The position numbers and the translations under genes are program-made. Below are positions 33,191 through 41,574 of a DNA stretch of 44,101 nucleotides, in pieces. This DNA comes from CAZYBU01 sp964645775 (GTDB lineage Bacteria; Spirochaetota; UBA4802; UBA5550): positions 1-44,101 of the forward strand of contig CAZYBU010000029.1 in the NCBI GenBank assembly GCA_964645775.1, in the 5' to 3' direction. The notes beneath the pieces were generated by a model, which had not been told where the DNA came from, did not search any database, and saw only the letters and a program-made list of their open reading frames with translations. Numbering within the stretch: position 1 is the stretch's first letter; every line of letters starts with the position of its first letter.

Positions 33191-34849
33191 ATGTTCACAT
33201 ACGAAGGCCTGAATGAAAACTTTCAATTTCTCATTCTGGAGATTAAAAAGCAACTCGAAGAAACACTCAAGGCTTTGGAGAATCCTGAAGAGAGCGATTA
33301 TTATATCGAGCGTGTTACCCATTCCGGTGATTACGTTGATAACCTGAAAAATATTATCGCGCGGAAAAGCTATTCCCAGATACTGAGGGCCGGTTCTGAC
33401 GAGAAAACCAGTTCTGAAGACAAGAAGATTATCGACAACATGATGGCCGTGAACACTATCGCGAGCAATCTGGAAAAGATAGGTGATTACTGTGAAAACA
33501 TCGTAAAGCAGCTCCTTTACTTTTCTAACGAGCATTTTATCAACAGGTACTCATACGTCGATTATTTCTCCCAGATGTTTGAAGCCATCGACCTTATGGG
33601 TGATAGCCTTTTCAAGGGAGATATTCAGACAGCTCTAACCATATGCCGCACGGAATACAAAATAGACAACCTCTACAAACGAGATTTTGATACCATCATG
33701 CTGGAGTTGAAAGAAGGGGAAGAGAACCATGGTGACCTCATAACAGCCATGAATATCTTACGGTATCTTGAACGGGCGGGGGACGCCCTCCTTAACGCCG
33801 GTGAGGCGATTATCTCAAGCGTTGTAGGGACCCGAATAAAGGTGAACCAGTATATGGCCCTGACCGAGTCTCTGGACACAGAAAATGAGGACGATTTTAT
33901 CCTGGAGACGATCGGTATGGAAACCCGATCCGGCTGCCGTATAGAAAAGGTGAGGAGCAGACAGACGGACGAGGAATGGCATGAGGTTATCTTCAAAGAA
34001 GGAAAAATAAAGAAGCTGAAAGAGGAAAAGGAAAACCTTGAAGTCTGGAACCAGGTATTCCCGGGTCTTGTTCCAAAGATATTCAGCTATGAAGAGCGCG
34101 GGGAAAACGCTACTCTCCTGCTGGAATATCTGGGAGGACGAAATTTCCAGGAAATTCTTATGTCAGGGCGGGAGGAGTTAATTGGCAAGTCTCTGAAACG
34201 TATTATTGAAACCGTGAATTCCATATGGACCAATTCCCGAAGGGAAGAACCGGCCTTCGCCGGTTTTCTTTCTCAACTCAGAAAACGCCTGGATGATGTA
34301 TACAATGTGCACCCCTATTTCAGAGATACCACGAAATTTATAAACAATATGGAGGTTCCATCTTTCGAAAAGCTTCTGGACATGATCCTGGAGCTGGAAC
34401 ATGAACTCGAATCACCTTTCTCGGTCATGATTCACGGCGATTTCAACAACGATAATCTGATCTATAATGAAACCCGGGATAATATCTATTATATTGATAT
34501 TCACCGATCCGGTCACATGGATTACGTGCAGGATGTATCTGTTTTTATAGTATCAAATTTTCGCCTTCCCATCCTCGACTCCACTCCCCGTGATTATATT
34601 AATCGTGTCATAGTGAAATTCTATGAGTTCGCAAGCCGGTTTGCGAAGGAGCAGGGAGATGACAGCTTCCATGGAAGGCTTGCTCTTGGACTCATACGTT
34701 CCTTTGTTACATCAACCCGTTTTGCCCTGCAGAGAGATTTTGCCAAGGCCATGTTCTACAGGGCAGTTTTTCTCATGGAACGTCTCATCGATCACCGTGG
34801 AAAACCCTGGAAAGATTTCCATATCACCAGGGATGTTATACTCTACTGA
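33191..34849 (+). CDS. PhoU domain fused to an aminoglycoside-phosphotransferase-type kinase
   Basis: A 552-residue two-domain protein. Residues about 1-215 are a PhoU-like helical domain with both repeat motifs (LEKIGDYCENIVKQ, 94-107; LERAGDALLNAGEAI, 193-207). Residues about 245-540 are an APH/choline-kinase fold: N-lobe EWHEVIFKEGKIKKLKEE and LLLEYLGGRNF (hinge), catalytic loop MIHGDFNNDNLIY (Asp417, Asn422) and metal motif YIDIHRSG (Asp436). APH-fold enzymes phosphorylate small molecules or proteins. The combination suggests a kinase whose activity or place is set by PhoU-type metal or phosphate sensing. It follows the amphi-Trp gene by 7 bp. The fusion is seen directly; the role is inferred. 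Confidence 0.82.
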   Translation: MFTYEGLNENFQFLILEIKKQLEETLKALENPEESDYYIERVTHSGDYVDNLKNIIARKSYSQILRAGSDEKTSSEDKKIIDNMMAVNTIASNLEKIGDYCENIVKQLLYFSNEHFINRYSYVDYFSQMFEAIDLMGDSLFKGDIQTALTICRTEYKIDNLYKRDFDTIMLELKEGEENHGDLITAMNILRYLERAGDALLNAGEAIISSVVGTRIKVNQYMALTESLDTENEDDFILETIGMETRSGCRIEKVRSRQTDEEWHEVIFKEGKIKKLKEEKENLEVWNQVFPGLVPKIFSYEERGENATLLLEYLGGRNFQEILMSGREELIGKSLKRIIETVNSIWTNSRREEPAFAGFLSQLRKRLDDVYNVHPYFRDTTKFINNMEVPSFEKLLDMILELEHELESPFSVMIHGDFNNDNLIYNETRDNIYYIDIHRSGHMDYVQDVSVFIVSNFRLPILDSTPRDYINRVIVKFYEFASRFAKEQGDDSFHGRLALGLIRSFVTSTRFALQRDFAKAMFYRAVFLMERLIDHRGKPWKDFHITRDVILY

Positions 34850-34868
34850 AATAATCTGAGGGACAAGA

Positions 34869-35744
34869 ATGAAGATAGGTGTAATTGGTGTACCCGGGGG
34901 GTGGTCCTCTGAACGTCTGGCGGATGAGGTAGAGAGACAGTCAGGATTTAGGCTTCTGATCGACCCAGAATATATCTACTTCGATTCCCGCGGAAATTCC
35001 GTCTATTACCAGCATACAAACCTGATGGACCTTGATGCCGTCATTATTAAGAAGATCGGACCCCGTTACAGCGCTGATCTGCTCAACCGTCTGGAACTAC
35101 TCCATTTTCTGGAGGAGAAAGGCCTGAGGACTTTTTCCAGCGCCCGGTCTATCATTCAGTCTTTTAACCGATTAAATGGCACATTGAGGTTGCAGCTGGG
35201 AAATATTCCCATGCCGGATACAACAATCGTTGAGGATGTAAACCGGGCGCTTGAAATCATCCGTGAATATGGAAAAGCTATCATGAAGCCTCTCTTCAGC
35301 ACCAAGGCCAGGGGTATGATTCTCGTTGAAGGAGAGGATCACGATCTTGAAGAAAAGGTCGTTTCTTTTAAAAACAAAGGGAACACTTCCATGTATATAC
35401 AGAAGATGGTTAATGTTCCTGGAAAGGACCTGGGAGTGGCCTTTCTGGGGGGAGAGTACCTGGCCACATACGCTCGCGTGGCAAATGAAAAATCGTGGAA
35501 TACCACGATAAATGACGGGGGCCGATACGAACCTTATGAACCATCCCGGGAAATTATTGAACTGGGCAGAAGCGCCCAGGCCCTCTATGGTCTGGATTTT
35601 ACAAGTGTTGACGTTGTTGAGACGGAAGAGGGTCCCATGGTATTTGAGGTATCGGCCTTTGGCGGATTTCGTGGTCTCCTGGAAGCGAACCGCATAGATG
35701 CGGCCCAGGAATATGTGAAATACGTGATTAACAGGATCTCTTGA
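34869..35744 (+). CDS. ATP-grasp ligase of the GAK system (RimK-like)
   Basis: A 291-residue ATP-grasp enzyme. Such enzymes activate a carboxylate as acyl-phosphate and join it to an amine. Visible: IMKPLFSTKARGM (Lys140, nucleotide-binding), SMYIQKMVNVPGKDLGVAFLGGEYLATYAR (hinge and central strands), Asp248 and the metal-ligand region FEVSAFGGFRG with Glu260. In RimK/DdlB proteins the next ligand is Asn (ExN); here it is Ser262. It matches the family called 'GAK system ATP-grasp enzyme' by order and neighbours. It is followed at once by the HprK-related kinase gene (TGATG, 1-bp overlap). Confidence 0.85.
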   Translation: MKIGVIGVPGGWSSERLADEVERQSGFRLLIDPEYIYFDSRGNSVYYQHTNLMDLDAVIIKKIGPRYSADLLNRLELLHFLEEKGLRTFSSARSIIQSFNRLNGTLRLQLGNIPMPDTTIVEDVNRALEIIREYGKAIMKPLFSTKARGMILVEGEDHDLEEKVVSFKNKGNTSMYIQKMVNVPGKDLGVAFLGGEYLATYARVANEKSWNTTINDGGRYEPYEPSREIIELGRSAQALYGLDFTSVDVVETEEGPMVFEVSAFGGFRGLLEANRIDAAQEYVKYVINRIS

Positions 35745-36814
35745 TGAAAGAACGTTATGTCAGGGACATCGTTTGTGAATTGAAGGAAGGGATTAAACTG
35801 GAAAGAAACCTTGCTGTCGATTTTGGAAACTATACTATCGGAGTGAGGACTAACAGCGAATCCCTTGAAAAGGAGCTTACCGGCTATTTCAGGGAATTCC
35901 TTATAGAGTTTGATTCCCCGGATTCAATTATAGACGCTATTGAAGGCAATCCTCCGGAAGTTGATGAGGCCTTTATTGCCAAGATGCCGGAACCGGGAAA
36001 AACGAAGATCAAGGAGGAGTATCTTGAATTGAAAAAGGGACGATTGGTCCATAAGAGACTGACCGGCATGATGTTCTTCTTCGGCGATGGGGTTAACCTG
36101 GCCATCGGTCCCTGTGTGAATAATCCGAATCAGGTTATTAATTTTGTTAACAACCGTTATATTGAGTATATGATACAGCAGGGCTCTCTCCTTTTTCACT
36201 CAGCGGCCGTTGCTTACAGGGGAAAAGGGATATCCCTTGCCGGATTTTCAGGCATGGGTAAATCGACCCTGGCCCTTCATGTTATGAGCAGGGGGGTGGA
36301 TTTTATCAGTAACGATCGACTTATGGTCCGCAGGGAAGATGAACGATTAAGGATGTACGGCGTGGCCAAGTATCCGAGGATTAACCCGGGAACCATCCTG
36401 AATAACCGTGATCTACGGTCTCTTCTTTCGGACGAGGAACGGGCGGATCTTTCCGATATGCCCCTTGAGAAACTGTGGGAACTGGAACAGAAATATGATC
36501 TTTATATTGATGAAGTTTACGGAGATGATAAGTTCCATCTTCAGGCGGAGATGGGCGCCCTGGTAATCCTTAACTGGCAGAGGAATAACCAAAAAATTTC
36601 TATTCATAAAATTGACATTTCTAAAAGGGAAGACCTTTATCCCGCTTTTACGAAATCGCCGGGTCTGTTTTTTCTTTCTGACAGGGAGCCGGAGATTGAA
36701 AATTCTGAATATACGGATATTTTGTCTGACTGTGATGTATTCGAAGTTTCGGGGGGAATAGATTTTGACTATGTCGCGGATTATTTTTCTGATTATCTGA
36801 GAGAGAGTGTGTGA
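35744..36814 (+). CDS. HprK-related kinase B (GAK system)
   Basis: A 356-residue protein with a C-terminal HPr kinase/phosphorylase-like P-loop domain: GISLAGFSGMGKSTLALHVM (Walker A 167-175, Lys173), preceded by SLLFHSAAV with His152 and followed by DFISNDRLMV (Asp191), as in HprK. The N-terminal half is unlike HprK. Related kinases include PEP carboxykinases and polymerase-modifying kinases. No HPr gene is in the window, so the substrate is unknown. Start at ATG 35744, 8 nt after AGGA, overlapping the ATP-grasp stop by 1 nt. Its stop overlaps the next start (GTGA). From memory this is the family 'HprK-related kinase B'. Confidence 0.88.
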   Translation: MKERYVRDIVCELKEGIKLERNLAVDFGNYTIGVRTNSESLEKELTGYFREFLIEFDSPDSIIDAIEGNPPEVDEAFIAKMPEPGKTKIKEEYLELKKGRLVHKRLTGMMFFFGDGVNLAIGPCVNNPNQVINFVNNRYIEYMIQQGSLLFHSAAVAYRGKGISLAGFSGMGKSTLALHVMSRGVDFISNDRLMVRREDERLRMYGVAKYPRINPGTILNNRDLRSLLSDEERADLSDMPLEKLWELEQKYDLYIDEVYGDDKFHLQAEMGALVILNWQRNNQKISIHKIDISKREDLYPAFTKSPGLFFLSDREPEIENSEYTDILSDCDVFEVSGGIDFDYVADYFSDYLRESV

Positions 36815-38001
36815 ACAAGAAGGTGCGAATATCACGGGATATCGGGATACCGGACAGAATCGCCATTGAACGATACAGGCGTGTACCCGACCTGGGACCG
36901 GAGATACTCTTTTTCAGCGGTGGGACGGCCCTCAGGGAATTAAGCCAGAAGATTGTCGATTATACCCATAATTCGATCCACTTAATTACCCCGTTCGATT
37001 CCGGAGGCAGTTCCGCAAGAATACGGGAAGCCTTCAATATGATCTCCGTTGGAGATCTTCGGAACCGTCTTATGGCCCTGGCGGACCAAAGCATACGGGG
37101 AAATCCGGATATCTACGAACTTTTCGCCTACAGGTTGCCTGAAGAGGATAACAGTCTTTTACTCAAAAGGATCTACGAAATGATTCAGGGTGAAGACCCT
37201 CTTGTGTCATCCATACCTCAGCCCATGCAACAGATTATCTGCAATTACCTGCGTGCCTTTATAAACAAGGTGCCCCTGGATTTTAACCTTAGCGGAGCGA
37301 ATATCGGAAACCTGATCCTCACGGGCGGATACCTGAAGAACGGCAGGGACATAGATACAATCATATATATTTTCAAGAAACTGGTTGAGGCCCGGGGAAC
37401 GGTTCGTCCTACGGTGAATCGTTTTCTTCACCTGGCGGCAGAGCTTGAAGACGGGACCATGGTTATGGGGCAACACAGAATTACCGGCAAAGAGGAACAA
37501 CCTGTTGCGAGTCCTATACGGAAACTTTATATCACCAGCAGTCTTGATCATCCCAATGTTGTGAGCGTTGAGACGGAGGATGAAATCCGTAACGTGATTG
37601 CCGGTGCGGACCTGATCTGTTATCCCATGGGGAGTTTTTACACAAGTGTAGTGGCAAACCTTCTTCCCCGGGGAGTGGGAGAAGCGATCCGGGGAAATTC
37701 CTGCCCCAAGGTCTATATCCCCAATAGCACGGTAGATACTGAACAGTTTGGAATGAGCCTGTCTGATTCGGTGCAGGCCATTCTGGATGTTCTTGCTGAC
37801 GATCAAAAAGAGTCTGATCCCAGGAACTTTATATCCTTTGTCCTGGTGGATCTGAAAAACGGAGAGTATCCCATGACCCTGGATACGGAAACAGTTGAGA
37901 AAATCGGTGTTTCGGTCCTGGATGTTCCGCTTATCAGCCCGGAAAGCAGTCCCTTTATCGATTCCGGGTTGTTAATACAGGTACTATTATCAATAGCATA
38001 A
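36811..38001 (+). CDS. CofD/YvcK-like protein of the GAK system
   Basis: A 396-residue protein of the 2-phospho-L-lactate transferase/YvcK superfamily. ILFFSGGTALRELS (37-45), LITPFDSGGSSARIREAF (Asp63) and VGDLRNRLMALAD (80-92) match the substrate- and nucleotide-binding signatures. CofD transfers a phospholactyl group to Fo during cofactor F420 synthesis; YvcK proteins bind UDP-sugars. The GAK-type member has no known substrate. Start is GTG at 36811, overlapping the kinase stop by 4 bp, with GAGAG upstream. Followed after 12 bp by the second amphi-Trp gene. Confidence 0.87.
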   Translation: MNKKVRISRDIGIPDRIAIERYRRVPDLGPEILFFSGGTALRELSQKIVDYTHNSIHLITPFDSGGSSARIREAFNMISVGDLRNRLMALADQSIRGNPDIYELFAYRLPEEDNSLLLKRIYEMIQGEDPLVSSIPQPMQQIICNYLRAFINKVPLDFNLSGANIGNLILTGGYLKNGRDIDTIIYIFKKLVEARGTVRPTVNRFLHLAAELEDGTMVMGQHRITGKEEQPVASPIRKLYITSSLDHPNVVSVETEDEIRNVIAGADLICYPMGSFYTSVVANLLPRGVGEAIRGNSCPKVYIPNSTVDTEQFGMSLSDSVQAILDVLADDQKESDPRNFISFVLVDLKNGEYPMTLDTETVEKIGVSVLDVPLISPESSPFIDSGLLIQVLLSIA

Positions 38002-38013
38002 GAGGAGAGACAA

Positions 38014-38376
38014 ATGCCCAAGAAAGAACTTAAAGTGAAGATGATCGGTGAACTGAATGATGTAATTGCCCAGATGGAAGCTATTATCAGTTCTCTCAAG
38101 GAAGGTAAGGTTGTAATTCAGAAAAACAACAGCTTTATCTCGCTTTCTCCACAGGAGCAGGTAACCCTTGAAATCGAAGCCGAACAGAAAAAAGACAAGG
38201 AAGAGCTTTCTATTGAGCTTTCCTGGAGAAGCGCTGACATTATCACAAACGACAACAGCGCCGGTCTTACCATTTCTTCCCATGAGCCGGAAATTCCCGA
38301 TGAAGAATCTTCCGAAGGCAAGGAAGAGAAGGAGAATAAGGAAAAAGAAGAATCTTCAGACGGGAGCATATTCTAA
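38014..38376 (+). CDS. Amphi-Trp domain protein with charged tail (second copy)
   Basis: A 120-residue protein. Residues 1-73 repeat the layout of the amphi-Trp protein at 32908 (helix ELNDVIAQMEAIISSLKEG, strands ending LSIELSWRS with Trp71). Residues 92-120 are a low-complexity acidic/lysine tail (IPDEESSEGKEEKENKEKEE). GAGGAGAG precedes the ATG. It is the last gene of the cluster, and a strong terminator follows. Confidence 0.82.
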   Translation: MPKKELKVKMIGELNDVIAQMEAIISSLKEGKVVIQKNNSFISLSPQEQVTLEIEAEQKKDKEELSIELSWRSADIITNDNSAGLTISSHEPEIPDEESSEGKEEKENKEKEESSDGSIF

Positions 38377-38399
38377 AAAATTGTTAACACCTGAATTAT

Positions 38400-38423
38400 A
38401 AGCCGGTTTATGCCGGCTTTTTT
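38400..38423 (+). terminator. Rho-independent terminator closing the GAK-type cluster
   Basis: AAGCCGG-TTTATG-CCGGCTT then TTTTTC: a 7-bp stem with a T tract, 24 bp after the last cluster gene. Confidence 0.9.
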
Positions 38424-38490
38424 CTTTTAGTCTTGACGGACGATGTCGGCATGAGTAGCCTGTGTTGGAATAGCTTGCTGGAGGAAGAAA

Positions 38491-38874
38491 ATGGAGTGGT
38501 GGCATCTGTATGCTATACTGGCTGTTGTCGTCGCCGCGATAGCAGCGCTGGTAATTTTTCTCAGAAAAAGATACAAGAGGAAAATGGAGGAACAGAATAC
38601 CCTGGTAAACCAGCATAAGGTGACTGCCTCTATCCTTGTATTAAATAAGCGAAAGGAAAAGGTTCAAAAGGCAAACCTGCCGAAGTCTGTCATTGATCAG
38701 GTTCCTGCCATGTACAAATTCAGGAAGGTCCCCATAGTAAAGGCCAAGGTGGGCCCGCAGGTTCTCGACCTCCTCTGTGATGAAAAAATATTTGAAGATA
38801 TTCCGGACAAGAAGACAATTAATGTAGAGCTTGCGGGGATCTTTATTGCGGGAATAAAAAAGGGGAAAAAATAG
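38491..38874 (+). CDS. Single-pass membrane protein, function unknown
   Basis: A 127-residue protein with one N-terminal membrane anchor (about residues 4-25, WHLYAILAVVVAAIAALVIFL) followed by a charged linker and a soluble domain (about 40-125: TASILVLNKRKEKVQKANLP, FRKVPIVKAKVGPQVLDLLCDE, INVELAGIFIAGIKKGKK). I do not recognise a named family. GGAGG is 7-8 nt before the ATG. It lies after the cluster terminator, 7 bp before cutA, so it is more likely cotranscribed with cutA. Confidence 0.7.
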   Translation: MEWWHLYAILAVVVAAIAALVIFLRKRYKRKMEEQNTLVNQHKVTASILVLNKRKEKVQKANLPKSVIDQVPAMYKFRKVPIVKAKVGPQVLDLLCDEKIFEDIPDKKTINVELAGIFIAGIKKGKK

Positions 38875-38881
38875 AAGGAAC

Positions 38882-39205
38882 ATGGCTGCTGAGATTGTCG
38901 TCTTTTGCACGACCGATTCCAATGAATCGGCTGAGAAGCTTTCAACTGTACTCCTTGAAAATAAACTGGCGGCCTGTGTTAATATTATGCCTTCTGTGCA
39001 CTCTTTTTATACATGGCAGGGAAAGACAGTTTCAGATGATGAGATTCTTTTAATTATTAAGAGCAATGAAACCTGTTTTACTGACCTTGAGAAAGCTATT
39101 GTTGAGGCTCATCCTTATGAGGTTCCGGAAATCCTGGCCCTTCCCGTGGTGAAGGGCTATCATCCCTATCTTGACTGGTTAAACCTGTCTCTCTCCGACA
39201 GATAA
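38882..39205 (+). CDS. cutA: CutA1 divalent-cation tolerance protein
   Basis: A 107-residue small trimeric cytoplasmic protein, normal length. FCTTDSNESAEKLSTVLLENKLAACVNI, YTWQGKTVSDDEILLIIKSN and HPYEVPEILALPVVKGYHPYLDWL are typical of CutA1. The family is linked to metal tolerance, but its actual role is unclear. The gene follows the single-pass membrane protein by 7 bp. Confidence 0.96.
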   Translation: MAAEIVVFCTTDSNESAEKLSTVLLENKLAACVNIMPSVHSFYTWQGKTVSDDEILLIIKSNETCFTDLEKAIVEAHPYEVPEILALPVVKGYHPYLDWLNLSLSDR

Positions 39206-39405
39206 ACATTTTTGCATAATAGTCAGTAATTATTCCTGAAGATACTTTAGCGTGTAAAGAAAATGAAATGGTATCGTCGCCGCCAAAGTCGGCCGGAATA
39301 TTAGAGTTTTTATAGCAAATGAAGTTAAGGAATAAATATTGAATAATAGTAGTTGTTTCAGGAAAGAGAAAATGGTATCCTGAAAAAACAGTGGAGGAGG
39401 AAGAT

Positions 39406-39780
39406 ATGTATAAAATTGTTTCTTTAAAAATGCTCAGACTTGCGACAGGTCTCTTTTTTGTCGTACTCGGGCTGGCGGGGATAATGCCTTCCGTTGGTGA
39501 AGGCATCTTCGATCTTGCGGGGGGGTATTCCAACCTGGAAGTAATCTTTGGGATTATTGAGCTTCTCTGTGGAGTTATCCTCGTTGCAGGACTCTTTACG
39601 CTGATGTCTCGTAACGTGACGAATATTGCCGGTATGGCCATCCTGATCTTCTGGGGTCTCAGGGTGGTTCTGACACGGTTTATTTGGGGATTCAATCCCG
39701 GCATGCCTTGGCTTCTGGTTCTTTCCTGTGAACTAATAATTTTCTTTGCCGTTCTTGCTGTTTATCAGGCCTATGAGTAG
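39406..39780 (+). CDS. Small four-helix membrane protein
   Basis: A 124-residue hydrophobic protein with about four membrane segments (LATGLFFVVLGLAGIMP, LEVIFGIIELLCGVILVAGLF, NIAGMAILIFWGLRVVL, WLLVLSCELIIFFAVLAVY). No family recognised. I chose ATG 39406, after GGAGGAGG, over the in-frame GTG at 39391, which overlaps that site. It stands alone, with 200 bp of AT-rich DNA upstream. Confidence 0.72.
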   Translation: MYKIVSLKMLRLATGLFFVVLGLAGIMPSVGEGIFDLAGGYSNLEVIFGIIELLCGVILVAGLFTLMSRNVTNIAGMAILIFWGLRVVLTRFIWGFNPGMPWLLVLSCELIIFFAVLAVYQAYE

Positions 39781-40107
39781 GATGAACAGCAGTCTTTTTC
39801 TTCAAGGAATAGAGCTAATCTGCTGAAAGAGACGGATGTTCGGTAAGAAGTACAATCATATTTGAAATGCCCATCTTTAAAAAAATTATTGATGAAAAAT
39901 GGAGAGTATCCGCCAATTAACAGGATTTCCGATGACACTTTGCGTCGCCGGAATCGTGCCGCTGTCTTCGTCAAGAGTCTTGACCTTCCGCACTACGCGC
40001 ATCGGAACAAGCCACTTGACCGGAAAACCAGGCGTGTGTGATCCCAGATTGCCTCCTCCGGGATTCCAGTCAGCGGCGCGAGAATGTAGAAATAGGATGT
40101 GCCTGAA
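39781..40107 (+). other. Intergenic region before the carboxylase genes, with a possible small reading frame
   Basis: No certain gene. A plus-strand frame at 39892-40041 encodes 49 residues (MKNGEYPPINRISDDTLRRR at the start, basic throughout), but a good ribosome-binding site is lacking. A second frame at 39867 stops after 17 codons. The part from about 39900 to 40090 is richer in GC than the flanks and reads partly open in three frames, which could be a leader RNA, a decayed gene or chance. Confidence 0.3.
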
Positions 40108-41565
40108 ATGAAACGAAAGATAAAAAAAGTCCTCGTGGCCAATCGGGGAGTACCAGCTGTCCGGGTAATGCATACCTGCAGGGACAGGAGAATCCGGACC
40201 GTGGCGGTCTACAGCGAACCGGACAGAATTGCGCACCATGTCTACATGGCTGACGAGGCTGTATACATCGGTGAGGCTCCTCCCCAGGAGTCTTACCTTA
40301 ATATTGAGATGATCATAGAAGCGGCCGTAAAAAGCGAGTCGGATGCTATTCATCCCGGCTGGGGATTCCTCGCTGAAAATTCTCAGTTTGCTCAGGCCGT
40401 TATGGATGCCGGCTTTATCTGGCTGGGCCCTGATCCTTCCATCATTTATGATATGGGGGACAAAATTCGCTCTAAGGAACTGGCCCTAAAAGCGAATGTG
40501 CCTATAATCCCCGGGATTAATAATGTAACGACCGAGGACGAAATACTCGAGTGGCTTAAACGGGAAAAAGTTGAGTATCCAATCATGCTGAAGCCTTCGG
40601 CCGGGGGTGGAGGAAAGGGTATGATCAAGATATCTGGTCCGGAAGAAATTAAATCCGGCCTGGAACAGGCGCGTTCTGAAGCGAAAAAGTCCTTTGGAGA
40701 CTCAACCCTGCTGGCGGAAAAATACGTGGAACAGGGACGGCACATAGAGGTACAAATTGTTGCGGATAAAATGGGTAACATAGCACATCTTTATGACAGG
40801 GAATGCACTCTTCAGCGCCGTAACCAGAAGATAATCGAAGAGGCGCCATCTGCCACACTGGATTATCACCTGAGGCAGGAGATTTGCTATACAGCCGTTC
40901 GGCTCATGCGCGAGATTAATTATACCTTTGCAGGAACGGTGGAATTTTTATACGATTGTAAAACCGGTAATTACTATTTTCTTGAGGTAAATACCCGGCT
41001 GCAGGTGGAACATGGTACCACGGAACTTTCGACAGGAAAGGATATTGTCGGTATCATGCTCGATGTGGCAGAAGATATTCCTCTTCCTTTCAAACAGGAA
41101 GATATTACCACTAATCGGCACGCTATAGAGGTCCGGTTGAACGCTGAAGACCCCATTACCTTCAGCCCTTCCTTCGGCCAGATAAGCCGTCTGATCTCAC
41201 CGGACGGACCGGCTGTACGTGTTGCCACCGGTGTCTACGAAGGGGCCGTGATTCCTCCCTATTATGATTCCAATATCATGCTTATCATGACCACCGGCGC
41301 CAGCCGGGAAGGGGCGATTCGCGTCATGGACCGGACACTGAGCCGTAATCTCCGAGTGGAAGGCATAAAAACCAACGCTCAACTTCTTTTGAGCATCATT
41401 CGGCATCCTTCCTTTATGGCTGGTGACTTTTCAACCCGGTTTATTGAGACCCATCTGGATGAACTGGTTTCAGCATTTCGAGAAACAAACGCCGAGGATG
41501 AGGTTCTGAAAATAGCACGGTTCGTGGCGGAAGTGTCCGCCCTGGGCCCTAGAGACTGGATGTAG
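40108..41565 (+). CDS. Biotin carboxylase subunit of a biotin-dependent carboxylase
   Basis: A 485-residue ATP-grasp enzyme that carboxylates biotin with bicarbonate and ATP. Present: KVLVANRGVPAVRVMHTCRD (N-terminal, usually RGEIAxRI), AIHPGWGFLAEN, PIMLKPSAGGGGKGM, EVQIVADKMGN, DRECTLQRRNQKIIEEAPS and FLEVNTRLQVEHGTTE. Several otherwise strict positions differ (VPA for EIA, HGTTE for HPVTE), so this is a divergent branch. ATG 40108 follows AGGA by 10 nt; GTG 40099 is too close to it. It is 9 bp upstream of the carboxyltransferase gene and the two certainly pair. Role: pyruvate carboxylase or a similar acyl carboxylase. Confidence 0.9.
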   Translation: MKRKIKKVLVANRGVPAVRVMHTCRDRRIRTVAVYSEPDRIAHHVYMADEAVYIGEAPPQESYLNIEMIIEAAVKSESDAIHPGWGFLAENSQFAQAVMDAGFIWLGPDPSIIYDMGDKIRSKELALKANVPIIPGINNVTTEDEILEWLKREKVEYPIMLKPSAGGGGKGMIKISGPEEIKSGLEQARSEAKKSFGDSTLLAEKYVEQGRHIEVQIVADKMGNIAHLYDRECTLQRRNQKIIEEAPSATLDYHLRQEICYTAVRLMREINYTFAGTVEFLYDCKTGNYYFLEVNTRLQVEHGTTELSTGKDIVGIMLDVAEDIPLPFKQEDITTNRHAIEVRLNAEDPITFSPSFGQISRLISPDGPAVRVATGVYEGAVIPPYYDSNIMLIMTTGASREGAIRVMDRTLSRNLRVEGIKTNAQLLLSIIRHPSFMAGDFSTRFIETHLDELVSAFRETNAEDEVLKIARFVAEVSALGPRDWM

Positions 41566-41574
41566 TAAACAGCT

